From contig NZ_OY761823.1 of NCBI RefSeq assembly GCF_963664965.1, positions 2,684,001 to 2,748,000 on the forward strand: a stretch of DNA of 64,000 nucleotides. Direction: 5' to 3'. Position numbers and translations under genes: made by a program. Positions 55,637-64,000 of this stretch are shown here, one piece after another. Every line of letters begins with the position of its first letter. Position 1 is the first letter of the stretch. The DNA comes from an uncultured Pseudodesulfovibrio sp. GTDB taxonomy: Bacteria; Desulfobacterota; Desulfovibrionia; Desulfovibrionales; Desulfovibrionaceae. The notes under the pieces were generated by a model. It made no database searches. It had not been told where the DNA came from and was given only the letters and a program-made list of their open reading frames with translations.

Positions 55637-57364
55637 ATGCCCAGAATTCTCAGAATCAACACCCGTACCAAAGAGTACAGCTTTGAAGAAGTCGGACCTT
55701 ACGCGAACCTCGGTGGTCGCGCCCTGACTTCCCGTATCATCAACAAGGAAGTTCCTGCGGACTGCCATCCGCTGTCTTCTGAAAACAAACTGGTTTTTGC
55801 CACAGGACTGCTCGGCGGCTCCACGGCAGCAAACTCCGGCCGTCTTTCCGTCGGCACCAAATCTCCGCTGACCGGCGGCATCAAAGAATCCAACTCCGGC
55901 GGCCTGTTCGCCCACAAGATGCCCAAAATGGATCTGCTTGCCATCATCCTTGAAGACAAGCCTGCTGAAGCAGCTCCGTTCAGCACCCTGTTCATCTCCG
56001 AAGACAAGGTCGAATTCAGGGATGCTTCCAACATCATGGGCGTGGACAACTACCCCGCTCACGACAAACTTCTCGAAGAATACGGCGACAAACTGTGTTG
56101 CGGCATGATCGGCCCCGCCGGTGAAACCCTTCGCAAGACTGCCACCATCCAGTTCACCGATCCCTACAAGCGTCCCGCACGTTCTGCCGGACGCGGCGGC
56201 ACCGGTGCTGTCATGGGTTCCAAGAAGATCAAGGCCATCATCCTTGACTCCGCCGTCAACAACAAGGTCGGCGCTGCCGATGTCGACGCCTTCAAGGCCG
56301 CTCGCAAGGAATGGGTCGGCATCCTTCAGGGACACCCTGTCACCAGCCAGGGCCTGCCCGGATTCGGTACCTCCATTCTGGTCAACCTTGTCAACGAAGC
56401 TGGCGCACTGCCTACCAAGAACTTCCGCTTTGGCCAGTGCGATCACGCAGCAGACATCTCCGGTGAAAAAATCGCCGAGCTCATCGAATCGCGCAAAGGC
56501 AAGACCACCGAAGGTTGCCACACCGGTTGCGTCATCCAGTGCTCCCAGCAGTACAACAATGCCGACGGTGAATATGTCACCTCCGGTTTCGAATACGAGA
56601 CCGTCTGGGCATTCGGTGCAAACGCACTCATTCAGGATGTCGACGACATCGCAGCCCTTGACCGCCTCTGCGACGAAAAGGGAATGGATACCATCGAAGC
56701 CGGAAACACCATTGCAGTCGCCATGGACGGCGGAATCCTTCCCTGGGGCGACGGCAAGGCCGCTATCGAACTGCTGTCCAAAGTCGGCACCGACGATCCC
56801 ATGGGAATGATCCTGGGTAACGGTGTGGACTTCGCGGGCGGTGCCTTCGGCGTCGAACGCCTGCCTACCGTCAAGGGACAGTCCATGCCTGCTTACGATC
56901 CTCGTGCAGTCAAGGGCGTCGGCGTCACCTATGCAACAACGACCATGGGCGCTGACCACACTGCCGGTTACGGCGTCTGCCAAAATATCCTCAAAGTCGG
57001 CGGCGACGTTGACGGTCACAAGAAGGAAGGCAACGTCGAACTGTCCAAGAATCTCCAGATTGCCACCGCAGCCATCGACTCCATGGGCTTCTGCCTGTTC
57101 GTGGCTTTCGCCGTTCTGGATTCGGAAAACGGCGTACAGGCCATGGCCGATCTGGTTCAGGCATACACAGGCAACACCTTCACAGCCGACGATCTGGTCA
57201 ATCTGGGCGTGAACGCACTGAAGGACGAGCAGGACTTCAACAAGCGCGCAGGCTTCACCAAAATGGACGACAAACTGCCCCGCTTCTTCGAAACCGATCC
57301 CCTTCCGCCTCACAACGTGGTTTGGGACATCGACGAAGACGAACTTCAGGGCGCCAAGGTCTAA
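55637..57364 (+). CDS. aor: Tungsten-containing aldehyde:ferredoxin oxidoreductase
   Basis: About 575 residues. Oxidises aldehydes to acids with ferredoxin as acceptor, using a tungsten-bis-pyranopterin cofactor and one 4Fe-4S cluster. Cluster ligands appear as C294, C298 and C302 (CHTGCVIQC; C-x3-C-x3-C, one residue longer at the first gap than the C-x2-C-x3-C of the archetypal AOR) and C486. N-terminal stretches LGGRALTSRI and GGTGAVMGSKKIKAI are typical. Start ATG 55637 has GAGG about 7 bases upstream. Followed by a strong terminator, then cofactor-related genes. AOR matches the Tup tungstate transporter encoded downstream. Confidence 0.92.
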   Translation: MPRILRINTRTKEYSFEEVGPYANLGGRALTSRIINKEVPADCHPLSSENKLVFATGLLGGSTAANSGRLSVGTKSPLTGGIKESNSGGLFAHKMPKMDLLAIILEDKPAEAAPFSTLFISEDKVEFRDASNIMGVDNYPAHDKLLEEYGDKLCCGMIGPAGETLRKTATIQFTDPYKRPARSAGRGGTGAVMGSKKIKAIILDSAVNNKVGAADVDAFKAARKEWVGILQGHPVTSQGLPGFGTSILVNLVNEAGALPTKNFRFGQCDHAADISGEKIAELIESRKGKTTEGCHTGCVIQCSQQYNNADGEYVTSGFEYETVWAFGANALIQDVDDIAALDRLCDEKGMDTIEAGNTIAVAMDGGILPWGDGKAAIELLSKVGTDDPMGMILGNGVDFAGGAFGVERLPTVKGQSMPAYDPRAVKGVGVTYATTTMGADHTAGYGVCQNILKVGGDVDGHKKEGNVELSKNLQIATAAIDSMGFCLFVAFAVLDSENGVQAMADLVQAYTGNTFTADDLVNLGVNALKDEQDFNKRAGFTKMDDKLPRFFETDPLPPHNVVWDIDEDELQGAKV

Positions 57365-57389
57365 CCCATTCCTGATACGACAATTAAGA

Positions 57390-57417
57390 GGCCGGGGACT
57401 TTCCCCGGCCTTTTTTT
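57390..57417 (+). terminator. Rho-independent terminator of AOR
   Basis: GGCCGGGGA-CTT-TCCCCGGCC (57390-57410), then seven T. The most canonical terminator in the window. It separates AOR from the MoaD-like gene, so some read-through or an own promoter is needed for the latter. Confidence 0.93.
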
Positions 57418-57463
57418 ATCCCCTGACATTGACCCTCAACACTCAAGCAGCTAAATCATACTC

Positions 57464-57691
57464 ATGGGAATTGAAATCAAATGCTTTGCGACACTGGCCA
57501 GGTTCCTGCCCGAGAATGGCGACGACTACCCTCTTGCCAAAGGTGAAACCGTCAAGTCACTGGTTGACGCGCTCGGAATTCCTGAAGACGAGATTGCACT
57601 CATATTCATTAATTCATGCCGCGCCTATCTGGAAAGCGAACTTGCCGATGGAGACCGTGTCGGCCTGTTCCCACCTGTAGGAGGCGGTTAG
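57464..57691 (+). CDS. MoaD/ThiS-like sulfur-carrier protein
   Basis: 75 residues, beta-grasp fold, ending PPVGGG with the terminal Gly-Gly used for thiocarboxylate formation. In MoaD this donates sulfur to the pterin precursor. Located between AOR and a ThiF/MoeB-like activating enzyme, so it probably serves the tungsten/molybdenum pyranopterin. No clear ribosome site. Confidence 0.85.
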   Translation: MGIEIKCFATLARFLPENGDDYPLAKGETVKSLVDALGIPEDEIALIFINSCRAYLESELADGDRVGLFPPVGGG

Positions 57692-57694
57692 ACA

Positions 57695-58531
57695 ATGTCT
57701 GACTCTCTCCAGAGCGCAATTCAGGCATCTGCTGTCAGACAGGAACTGCCTACCGGCGGGAGTGGGGATTGCATCAGCCTTTCGGACGTGGCGGAAATCG
57801 CAATTCGCCACCACCAATCCGGCCATGTCGTTGAAGCCGAAGCATTGAAAATGGGAATTCACCCACAACGCTACCTTCGCAACATGAACGACATTTCCGC
57901 AGCGTCACAGGTTCAACTCTTGGAATCTTCGGTTGCACAGGTCGGGCTTGGCGGTCTCGGTGGAAGCCTTCTGGAAATATTTCTCCGAACCGGTATCGGC
58001 AGGATTCGCGGTGCGGACGGTGACGTCTTCGAGGAATCCAACCTCAACCGCCAAGCACTCTCCTCTCCGAGCAATTTAGGCATCTCCAAAGCCCATGCAG
58101 CCAGAGACCGGGCGCAAGCCATCAACCCTTCAGTCGATTTCGCCGCACAAGACACATTTCTTGACGACAAATCACTGCCGGAATTCCTCAACGGCTGTGA
58201 TATCGCGATCGATGCGCTTGGAGGGTTGGACATGCGCCGCTCTCTTCAGCAAGCTGCAACCGATGCCGGCATCCCGCTTGTTACTGGCGCTCTGGCCGGA
58301 TGGACCGGTTATGTCGGTGTTGTCATGCCCGGTCAGACAGGACCGGCTGACATCATGGGGATCAACAACGCCGCAGAGGAAGCCCTCGGCTGTCCAGCCG
58401 CTGCGGTCACCTGCATAGCTTCAATCATGGCCACAGAAACCATCAAGACACTCACCCAAGCATCTTCACTTAAAGGGAAAATGCTTATTATCGACCTGAA
58501 ATCACTTTCTTTTGAGACTATCATCATATAG
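57695..58531 (+). CDS. ThiF/MoeB-type adenylyltransferase
   Basis: 278 residues. E1-like enzyme that would adenylate the C-terminal glycine of the upstream MoaD-like protein. The nucleotide loop VGLGGLGG (83-90), the following DGDVFEESNLNRQ and the later LGCPAAAVT (catalytic-cysteine region) are all visible; CxxC zinc pairs are not. It starts 3 bases after the MoaD-like stop and has an extra N-terminal region of about 60 residues. Confidence 0.87.
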   Translation: MSDSLQSAIQASAVRQELPTGGSGDCISLSDVAEIAIRHHQSGHVVEAEALKMGIHPQRYLRNMNDISAASQVQLLESSVAQVGLGGLGGSLLEIFLRTGIGRIRGADGDVFEESNLNRQALSSPSNLGISKAHAARDRAQAINPSVDFAAQDTFLDDKSLPEFLNGCDIAIDALGGLDMRRSLQQAATDAGIPLVTGALAGWTGYVGVVMPGQTGPADIMGINNAAEEALGCPAAAVTCIASIMATETIKTLTQASSLKGKMLIIDLKSLSFETIII

Positions 58532-58671
58532 AGGGTCCCTCGGTGTCGAAACGACAGGTATTGTGTCATTGTTGACTTAATTCATGACCTACTGCATATC
58601 TTCAATAGTATGCGTACAGGATTTGCAGCCTGTCTTCGCCAATATATCAATATGCAACAAAGCGACCTGAC

Positions 58672-59052
58672 ATGACCAAAAATACAACTCTCAGACTTCG
58701 TGTATGGATCGAACAGGAAGAAGAAACCTACATAGGCATAGGCAGCACCCTGCTTCTGCAACACATTGAAAAACTCGGCTCTCTGCGTAAAGCGGCAGAG
58801 GCGCTCGGGATGTCCTACCGACGAGCTTGGGGAAAACTGAAAAAAGCCGAACAGCGCATAGGCCAGCCTCTGGTAGAAAAGACCAAAGGAAATGGGCAGC
58901 GCTTCAATCTGTCCCCACTCGGCAAGGAACTCATGGACAGGTTTCTGGATTTTTATCTCGACGTGGAAGAATACGCCACAAAACGAGCCTCTGAAGTCCT
59001 TGGAATGGACATCCAAAAATCCGGTGAATTCTACCGGGATGACAAACAATAG
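58672..59052 (+). CDS. ModE-like winged-helix regulator lacking TOBE domain
   Basis: 126 residues: the DNA-binding half of ModE (GSLRKAAEALGMSYRRAWGKLKKAEQRIGQPLVEK), with no molybdate/tungstate-binding Mop/TOBE domain. Without it the protein may respond to metal through another mechanism or act constitutively; candidate target is the tup operon 48 bases downstream. Preceded by 140 bases with no gene. Confidence 0.85.
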   Translation: MTKNTTLRLRVWIEQEEETYIGIGSTLLLQHIEKLGSLRKAAEALGMSYRRAWGKLKKAEQRIGQPLVEKTKGNGQRFNLSPLGKELMDRFLDFYLDVEEYATKRASEVLGMDIQKSGEFYRDDKQ

Positions 59053-59099
59053 GAAGTAAACAGTATAATCTGTTGAAATAATAGTCCTTAGGAGGGAAA

Positions 59100-59924
59100 A
59101 TGAAACGTTTTTACACTATTGCCATGGCACTTGTCCTGTCCCTGGCACTGTCCATGCCCGCCATTGCGGGTCAAACTTTGATGATGGCCACCACGACCAG
59201 CACCGCCAACACCGGCCTGCTTGATGAATTGATCGTACCCAAGTTCAAGAAAGATACAGGTATCGAAATCAAATTCACGGCCGTTGGCACTGGCAAGGCT
59301 CTCAAAATGGCCCAGAACTGCGACGTTGACGTGGTACTTGTTCACGCTCCCGGCGCTGAAAAGAAATACATGGACATGGGCGTCCTCAAAGACCGTACCG
59401 AACTGATGTACAACGACTTCGTCATCATCGGCCCGGAAAGCGATCCCGCAGGCGTCAAGGGAATGTCCGTCACTGACGCGCTCAAGGGAATTGAAGCCAA
59501 GCAGGCAGCCTTTGCCAGCCGCGGCGACAACTCCGGCACCAACAAAAAGGAAATCTCCCTGTGGAAGGCCGCCGGCATGGCTGTTCCCGAAAAGCAGGCC
59601 TGGTACGTCCAGACCGGTCAGGGCATGATCTCCACCATCAACATCGCCTCCGAGAAAAATGGTTACACCATGACCGACCGCGGCACGTACATCAAATACG
59701 CCGACACCAAGGGCGGCAACCCGCCGCTGAAGGTTCTGGTAGAAGGCGACAAGGTGCTCTTCAACCAGTACAGCGCTTTGGCTGTCGATACCAAGCTCTG
59801 CAAGGACGCCAAGTACGATCTCGCCACGCAGTTCATCAAGTGGATGGCTTCTCCGGATACCCAGAAGGCCATTGGCGACTTCAAGCTGCTCGGCAAGAAG
59901 CTCTTTATCCCCAACGCCAAATAG
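59100..59924 (+). CDS. tupA: TupA, tungstate-binding periplasmic protein
   Basis: 274 residues with a signal peptide (about 1-23). Periplasmic binding protein for tungstate; the TTTS sequence (residues 31-34) is a family hallmark of the oxyanion site. AGGAGG is 7 bases upstream. It heads the tupABC operon. Confidence 0.94.
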   Translation: MKRFYTIAMALVLSLALSMPAIAGQTLMMATTTSTANTGLLDELIVPKFKKDTGIEIKFTAVGTGKALKMAQNCDVDVVLVHAPGAEKKYMDMGVLKDRTELMYNDFVIIGPESDPAGVKGMSVTDALKGIEAKQAAFASRGDNSGTNKKEISLWKAAGMAVPEKQAWYVQTGQGMISTINIASEKNGYTMTDRGTYIKYADTKGGNPPLKVLVEGDKVLFNQYSALAVDTKLCKDAKYDLATQFIKWMASPDTQKAIGDFKLLGKKLFIPNAK

Positions 59925-59942
59925 TCTGATACAGTTGACCTT

Positions 59943-59973
59943 CCGGGAGGAAGTAACTATTCCTTCCTCCCGG
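59943..59973 (+). other. Intercistronic stem-loop between tupA and tupB
   Basis: CCGGGAGGAA (59943-59952) with TTCCTCCCGG (59964-59973), 11-base loop. No T-run, so it is more likely a stabiliser or partial attenuator, leaving more tupA than tupBC message, as is common for ABC binding-protein genes. Confidence 0.6.
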
Positions 59974-59990
59974 ATATAAAAAGGACAACA

Positions 59991-60686
59991 ATGGATTATT
60001 TACTGCAAGGTTTTTTACAGGGGTTCGTACTCCTTTTCACAGGAAATGCCGAGACCTATTCCGCCATATGGGCGACTGTAGGAGCGTCTACTCTTTCCAT
60101 GGCGGCCAGCCTGCTCATCGGCGTGCCACTCGGCTTTCTTCTCGGTTACAGAAAATTTCCCGGCAAAAAAATCGTCCGCACACTCGTGGACACCCTGCTT
60201 TCATTCCCGACCGTCGTCATCGGTCTGCTCGTTTACGCATTTCTCACGCGGCACGGTCCCCTCGGAGGTTCGGGCCTCCTGTTCACCATTCCCGGCATCG
60301 CCATCGGACAGACACTGCTCGGTTTGCCCATCATCATTGCCATGACAGCTACGGCTGTCGAAGCTCTCGACAAACGCCTTCCCATGACGCTCATCACTCT
60401 GGGAGCCAGCCCTCGCCAGATGATGTGGGCAACTGTCATCGAGGCCCGCTATTCCATCATGCTCGCCGCCATGGCCGCTTATGGACGCATTGTTTCGGAA
60501 GTAGGCATTTCCATGCTGGTTGGCGGCAACATCAAGTGGCACACCAGAACCATCACCACGGCCATTGCACTGGAAACCGGAAAAGGTGAATTTGCCATGG
60601 GAATCGCGCTTGGAATGGTGCTCCTGACAGTCGCATTACTCGTCAATATCTTTGCCGTCGGACTCAAGAAAAGAGCTGTCCAATGA
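59991..60686 (+). CDS. tupB: TupB, tungstate ABC transporter permease
   Basis: 231 residues with about five to six membrane spans and an ABC-permease EAA-like loop (LITLGASPRQMMWATVIEARY). It forms the channel of the tungstate importer. Its stop overlaps tupC by 4 bases (ATGA). Confidence 0.93.
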   Translation: MDYLLQGFLQGFVLLFTGNAETYSAIWATVGASTLSMAASLLIGVPLGFLLGYRKFPGKKIVRTLVDTLLSFPTVVIGLLVYAFLTRHGPLGGSGLLFTIPGIAIGQTLLGLPIIIAMTATAVEALDKRLPMTLITLGASPRQMMWATVIEARYSIMLAAMAAYGRIVSEVGISMLVGGNIKWHTRTITTAIALETGKGEFAMGIALGMVLLTVALLVNIFAVGLKKRAVQ

Positions 60687-61357
60687 CCTCACCACTTATC
60701 AGCCTGAACAACATCCGGCAGAATTATTCCGGCCGAACCGTTCTTTCGATCGACAGCCTTGATGTCGCCCCCGGCAGCATTGTCGGCCTCGCCGGTCCCA
60801 ACGGTTCCGGCAAATCCACGTTGCTTCGGCTGCTCGCATTCCTCGAAGCCCCGGCAAACGGCACCATTTCCTTCATGGGACGTCCTGCCTTCGCCAAACC
60901 GAACGCGATTCACCGCGAGGTCACCCTGCTCGTTCAGGAACCATATTTGCTCAAAAGAAGCGTCTTCGCCAATGTGTCTTACGGGCTCAAAATTCGAAAC
61001 AAAAACGATATCCCGGGCAAAGTCTACCGGGCTCTAGAAGCCGTCGGTCTTGATCCTGATGTCTTTTGCAAACGTCAATGGTTCGAATTATCCGGCGGCG
61101 AACGGCAGCGCGTGGCACTCGCCGCACGCCTTGTGCTCAAGCCGAAAATGCTGCTCATGGACGAGCCGACAGCCAGCCTTGATGAAAAGAGTTCGACACG
61201 TATCCGACAGGCCGCCCTTTCAGCACGCGAAGAGTACGGCGCAAGCCTTGTCATAGCCAGTCATGATATGGCATGGCTTAAAGCTGTCAGCGACTGCATC
61301 ATCCATCTGGAAAAAGGCAACATCATCGACACAGTCTGTCCCTCCCCGGAGAAATAA
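60683..61357 (+). CDS. tupC: TupC, tungstate ABC transporter ATPase
   Basis: 224 residues: Walker A GPNGSGKST (38-46), ABC signature LSGGERQRVALAARL and Walker B LLMDEPTAS. Couples ATP hydrolysis to tungstate import. Overlaps the tupB stop by 4 bases, so they are translationally coupled. Followed after 1 base by mobB. Confidence 0.95.
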   Translation: MTSPLISLNNIRQNYSGRTVLSIDSLDVAPGSIVGLAGPNGSGKSTLLRLLAFLEAPANGTISFMGRPAFAKPNAIHREVTLLVQEPYLLKRSVFANVSYGLKIRNKNDIPGKVYRALEAVGLDPDVFCKRQWFELSGGERQRVALAARLVLKPKMLLMDEPTASLDEKSSTRIRQAALSAREEYGASLVIASHDMAWLKAVSDCIIHLEKGNIIDTVCPSPEK

Positions 61358-61358
61358 C

Positions 61359-62066
61359 ATGAAAGCAATTTCCATTGTCGGCCCCAAGAATTCCGGCAAG
61401 ACCACTCTCGGCCTTGAACTCGCAGAATATTTCAAGAACAAGGGACTTACAGTCGCCGCCGCCAAGTTCAGCCACCACGGCTTCGATTGGCAGGACGCAG
61501 ATACCGCCAAATACGCAGAACACTGTGACGCGGTCGCAGGCCTCGGCCCGGACGAAACGTTCACGCACTGGACGCACAAGCGCTTTCTGCCGGACCTTCT
61601 CCCACTGCTGACGGCTGACGTACTCATTGTCGAGGGAGGTAAAACTCTCGGGTATCTTCCTCGCATACTCTGCCTGAATGGCGACCTTGCAGACGGTACG
61701 GACTGGCTTGTGCCGGAACTGGCCCTCGCAACGCATGGTGAACATCAAATCGAAGGCATCCCAGCCATCGCCACCATTGAAGAATTGGCTGAAATCATTC
61801 TTGAAAAAGGCTTTTTCCTGCCCGGTATGGATTGCGAAACCTGCGGCCGCCCCAATTGCAAGGCTCTGGCCATAGACATTATTCAGGGCAAGACCACCCC
61901 CAAGGCGTGCCTCGCCATGCACAATTCCATAGAACTCGACATCAACGGCGCACCTGTCGGCATGAAACCTTTCGTGGAAGACATCATCTCCGCAGCCATC
62001 CGCGAGATGGTTCGCACACTCAAAGGGTATTCACCGGGCAAGGCGACCATCAAGCTGGACGTCTAA
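61359..62066 (+). CDS. mobB: MobB-like molybdopterin-dinucleotide protein with extra Cys-rich domain
   Basis: 235 residues: MobB GTPase-like domain with P-loop GPKNSGKTT (8-16), plus an added C-terminal domain holding CETCGRPNCKAL and a further Cys (PKACL), resembling a 4Fe-4S ligand set. MobB aids insertion of the guanine dinucleotide form of Mo/W pterins. Start ATG 61359 has GGAG upstream; another in-frame ATG overlapping tupC is unsupported. It ends the tungsten block. Confidence 0.85.
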   Translation: MKAISIVGPKNSGKTTLGLELAEYFKNKGLTVAAAKFSHHGFDWQDADTAKYAEHCDAVAGLGPDETFTHWTHKRFLPDLLPLLTADVLIVEGGKTLGYLPRILCLNGDLADGTDWLVPELALATHGEHQIEGIPAIATIEELAEIILEKGFFLPGMDCETCGRPNCKALAIDIIQGKTTPKACLAMHNSIELDINGAPVGMKPFVEDIISAAIREMVRTLKGYSPGKATIKLDV

Positions 62067-62090
62067 CCGGGAAACAGGTACTTCCCGCCC

Positions 62091-62543
62091 ATGCGAATAG
62101 TACTTTTTGAACCGGAGATTCCCCCGAATACCGGCAACATTGCCCGGTTGTGCGCTGCCACCAAAACCCCGCTGCACCTCATTGAACCGCTGGGTTTCAA
62201 AGTTGATGACAAACACCTGAGACGCGCAGGCCTCGACTATTGGCCACATGTCGATGTCACCATCCATCCGAACTTCGATGACTTTCTGGAACGCATCAAG
62301 CCTCCCAGACTGGTTTTGGCGAGCACCAAAGCGACAATGCCCCACCACCGTTTTGAATTCCACCCGGACGACGCCATCGTCATGGGACCGGAAACTCGCG
62401 GTCTCCCTTCTGAAATGATGGAAAAGTATCCAGCGGGCGTCCGTATTCCGATCTGGGGTGAAGTGCGGAGTCTGAACCTGTCTACCGCCACCGGAATACT
62501 GCTGTTTGAAGCGCTCAGACAAACAGACCTGATAGTCGAATAA
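62091..62543 (+). CDS. trmL: tRNA (cytidine/uridine-2'-O-)-methyltransferase TrmL
   Basis: 150 residues, SPOUT fold (SpoU type). The motifs EPEIPPNTGNIARLCAA, VMGPETRGLP and RIPIWGEVRSLNLSTATGILLFE are typical of TrmL, which methylates the wobble position of some leucine tRNAs. 24 bases after mobB; likely part of the same transcript but functionally separate. Confidence 0.93.
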   Translation: MRIVLFEPEIPPNTGNIARLCAATKTPLHLIEPLGFKVDDKHLRRAGLDYWPHVDVTIHPNFDDFLERIKPPRLVLASTKATMPHHRFEFHPDDAIVMGPETRGLPSEMMEKYPAGVRIPIWGEVRSLNLSTATGILLFEALRQTDLIVE

Positions 62544-62653
62544 TCTCTGCCGCTCTCTTTGGAGAGACGACGGGTATTGCACTTCCAATAGTACATGTAT
62601 ATTGCTACAAATAGTTAACTCATCAATTTTCAAACAATTCACGGCACACCCAC

Positions 62654-63670
62654 ATGAAATTACTCGTCACTGGCGGTTGCGGTTTTATCGGCACCAACTT
62701 CATCCGGCTCATGCTTGCCAAACATCCGGACTGGCATATCACCAATCTGGACAAGCTGACCTACGCGGGCAACCGTCTCAACCTGCTTGATCTTGAAAAA
62801 GAGGAACCACGCTACAATTTCGTGCAGGGCGACATCTGCGACCGTGATCTTGCCATGGATTTGCTTGCCGACCAGACATTCGATGCCGTGATCAACTTTG
62901 CAGCGGAATCCCATGTCGACCGCTCGATCAACGATCCGTCTCCGTTTGTAACCACCAATATTCAGGGTGCACAGAACCTCCTTGAGTGTGCACGGCAGCG
63001 CAATATCAGCCGCTTTGTCCATATTTCGACGGACGAGGTATACGGCTCACTGGGCGACGAAGGGAAATTCATGGAGACGACTCCACTGGCTCCCAACAGC
63101 CCTTACTCTGCGAGCAAGGCCGGAGCCGACCTCATGGCCCGCGCCTATTTCGAAACATACGGATTTCCAGTACTTATCACCCGCTGTTCCAACAACTACG
63201 GGCCATACCAATTCCCGGAAAAGCTCATTCCGCTCATGTACATGAACGCCATGGCAGACAAGCCGTTGCCCGTTTACGGTGATGGTCTGAATGTCCGCGA
63301 CTGGATATTTGTGGACGATCACTGCCTCGGCATTGAACTTACCCTTCTCAAAGGACGCGAAGGACAGGCGTACAACTTCGGCGGCAATGCGGAGGAAACC
63401 AACATCAACGTAGTGAAGACGCTGCTCGCGGCAGTGAACAAGCCGGAATCACTGATTACCTATGTCACCGACCGACCGGGCCACGACAAACGCTACGCCA
63501 TGGATTATTCCCTCGCAGCAAACGAACTCGGATTTGCTCCGACACTCGATTTTGCCGAGGGCATCAGGAAAACGATCGAATGGTATGAGGCCAACACAAC
63601 GTGGCTTGAACAGGTTCAAAGCGGAGAATACCGCTCATTCATGGACACATGGTACGAGGAACGTAGCTGA
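62654..63670 (+). CDS. rfbB: dTDP-glucose 4,6-dehydratase
   Basis: 338 residues, extended SDR with NAD-binding GGCGFIGTNF and the catalytic YSASKAGAD (YxxxK). It converts dTDP-glucose to dTDP-4-keto-6-deoxyglucose, the second step of dTDP-L-rhamnose synthesis for cell-surface polysaccharide. Its stop overlaps the next gene's start (TGATG). Confidence 0.95.
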   Translation: MKLLVTGGCGFIGTNFIRLMLAKHPDWHITNLDKLTYAGNRLNLLDLEKEEPRYNFVQGDICDRDLAMDLLADQTFDAVINFAAESHVDRSINDPSPFVTTNIQGAQNLLECARQRNISRFVHISTDEVYGSLGDEGKFMETTPLAPNSPYSASKAGADLMARAYFETYGFPVLITRCSNNYGPYQFPEKLIPLMYMNAMADKPLPVYGDGLNVRDWIFVDDHCLGIELTLLKGREGQAYNFGGNAEETNINVVKTLLAAVNKPESLITYVTDRPGHDKRYAMDYSLAANELGFAPTLDFAEGIRKTIEWYEANTTWLEQVQSGEYRSFMDTWYEERS

Positions 63671-64000
63671 TGCATCTCAACGGGAAACGCATTCTCATCC
63701 TTGGCGGCAAAACAGGACTTCTCGGTCAGGCACTGACCCTTGCCTTCAAACGAACGGGTGCAAAGCCGATCCCTCTGTCCAGCAAAGACTGCGATATTCT
63801 TGCCCCTGATTCGGTTGAGAAACTGCTCGATAGGCATGATCCGGACATCATGATCAATGCCGCGGCCTACACACTGGTTGATCTGGCAGAGGACAACGAA
63901 GAAATGGCTTTTGCCCTCAATGCAACAGCCCCTCCCTTGCTCGCAACACTGGCCGCCAAACGGCAGATTCCATTTGTCCACTACAGCACTGATTTTGTCT
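63670..64000 (+). CDS. rfbD: dTDP-4-dehydrorhamnose reductase, N-terminal part
   Basis: The gene runs off the window's right edge; 110 residues are visible: NAD-binding LILGGKTGLLGQAL, then INAAAYTLVDLAEDN and VHYSTDFV. RfbD makes dTDP-L-rhamnose in the last step. It overlaps rfbB by one base, so the two are a coupled pair. Confidence 0.92.
   Translation, partial: MHLNGKRILILGGKTGLLGQALTLAFKRTGAKPIPLSSKDCDILAPDSVEKLLDRHDPDIMINAAAYTLVDLAEDNEEMAFALNATAPPLLATLAAKRQIPFVHYSTDFV

Noticed and set aside
55574-57313. A 579-codon open frame antisense to the AOR gene
   Set aside because: It mirrors the AOR coding frame. AOR has clear family motifs and a promoter and terminator on the + strand; the antisense frame has none and reflects codon bias.
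58532-58671. Classical ModE operator before the ModE-like gene
   Set aside because: CAATATATCAATATG is only an imperfect AT-rich palindrome and does not match the known ModE site well enough.
1-64000. CRISPR array, rRNA operon or retron-like structure
   Set aside because: No regularly spaced repeats, no rRNA stretches and no reverse transcriptase seen on either strand.

Overview
The window looks like the chromosome of a sulfate-reducing Desulfovibrionaceae bacterium (Desulfovibrio/Pseudodesulfovibrio type). Three things support this: a two-cysteine-arm DsrC, a complete hmc transmembrane redox operon with a multihaem cytochrome and an Rrf2 regulator, and an Rnf operon led by a decahaem cytochrome c. 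A tungsten aldehyde oxidoreductase cluster with a Tup transporter fits the same lifestyle. GC content is moderate, genes are dense, and most starts carry clear Shine-Dalgarno sequences.

Layout. 1-6.5 kb (+): end of a flagellar export/regulation operon, flhA (3' part), flhF, flhG, fliA, cheY, fliL and three poorly characterised genes. 6.5-15.4 kb (-): housekeeping block lpxC, prmC, prfA, DUF1385, rpmE, then dsrC with its own promoter, a YcaO-TPR protein with a small-molecule or protein methyltransferase, a Tim44-like membrane protein and a response regulator. 15.5-19.7 kb: small membrane proteins, an HD hydrolase, a degenerate receiver-TPR protein, a fatty acid hydroxylase-family enzyme and a PilZ protein. 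19.9-26.8 kb (+): decahaem cytochrome and rnfCDGEAB. The Rnf set is unusual: RnfC seems to lack the nucleotide/FMN-binding loop and has a -1 frame change near its start, RnfD appears to lack the flavin-accepting threonine, and RnfB carries a C-terminal GltD-like FAD/NAD(P) oxidoreductase. 26.9-36.4 kb: a stretch bounded by tRNA-Val(CAC) and a degraded copy of that tRNA's 3' half, holding two MscS-type channels, an SLC13/RCK carrier, CorA, a flavoprotein and decaying genes. It looks like an old tRNA-anchored island. 36.5-40.9 kb (-): RND efflux pump and lipoprotein adaptor. 41.3-54.3 kb (-): hmcABCDEF, then universal stress protein, two Rrf1-like receivers, a receiver-kinase hybrid, Rrf2 and a sensor kinase whose periplasmic domain has two c-haem motifs. 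54.9-62.1 kb: tungsten cluster (aldehyde:ferredoxin oxidoreductase, MoaD-like, ThiF/MoeB-like, ModE-like, tupABC, mobB). 62.1-64 kb: trmL and the start of a dTDP-rhamnose operon (rfbB, rfbD).

How the parts fit: Hmc (periplasmic cytochrome pool to quinone/cytoplasm), Rnf (ferredoxin/NAD(P)H/cytochrome c with ion gradient), the tungsten AOR (ferredoxin-linked aldehyde oxidation) and DsrC (sulfite reduction partner) are all branches of the energy metabolism of a sulfate reducer. The regulators around hmc and the palindromes upstream of hmcA suggest redox-controlled expression. No CRISPR array, rRNA, intact insertion sequence or integrase was seen.
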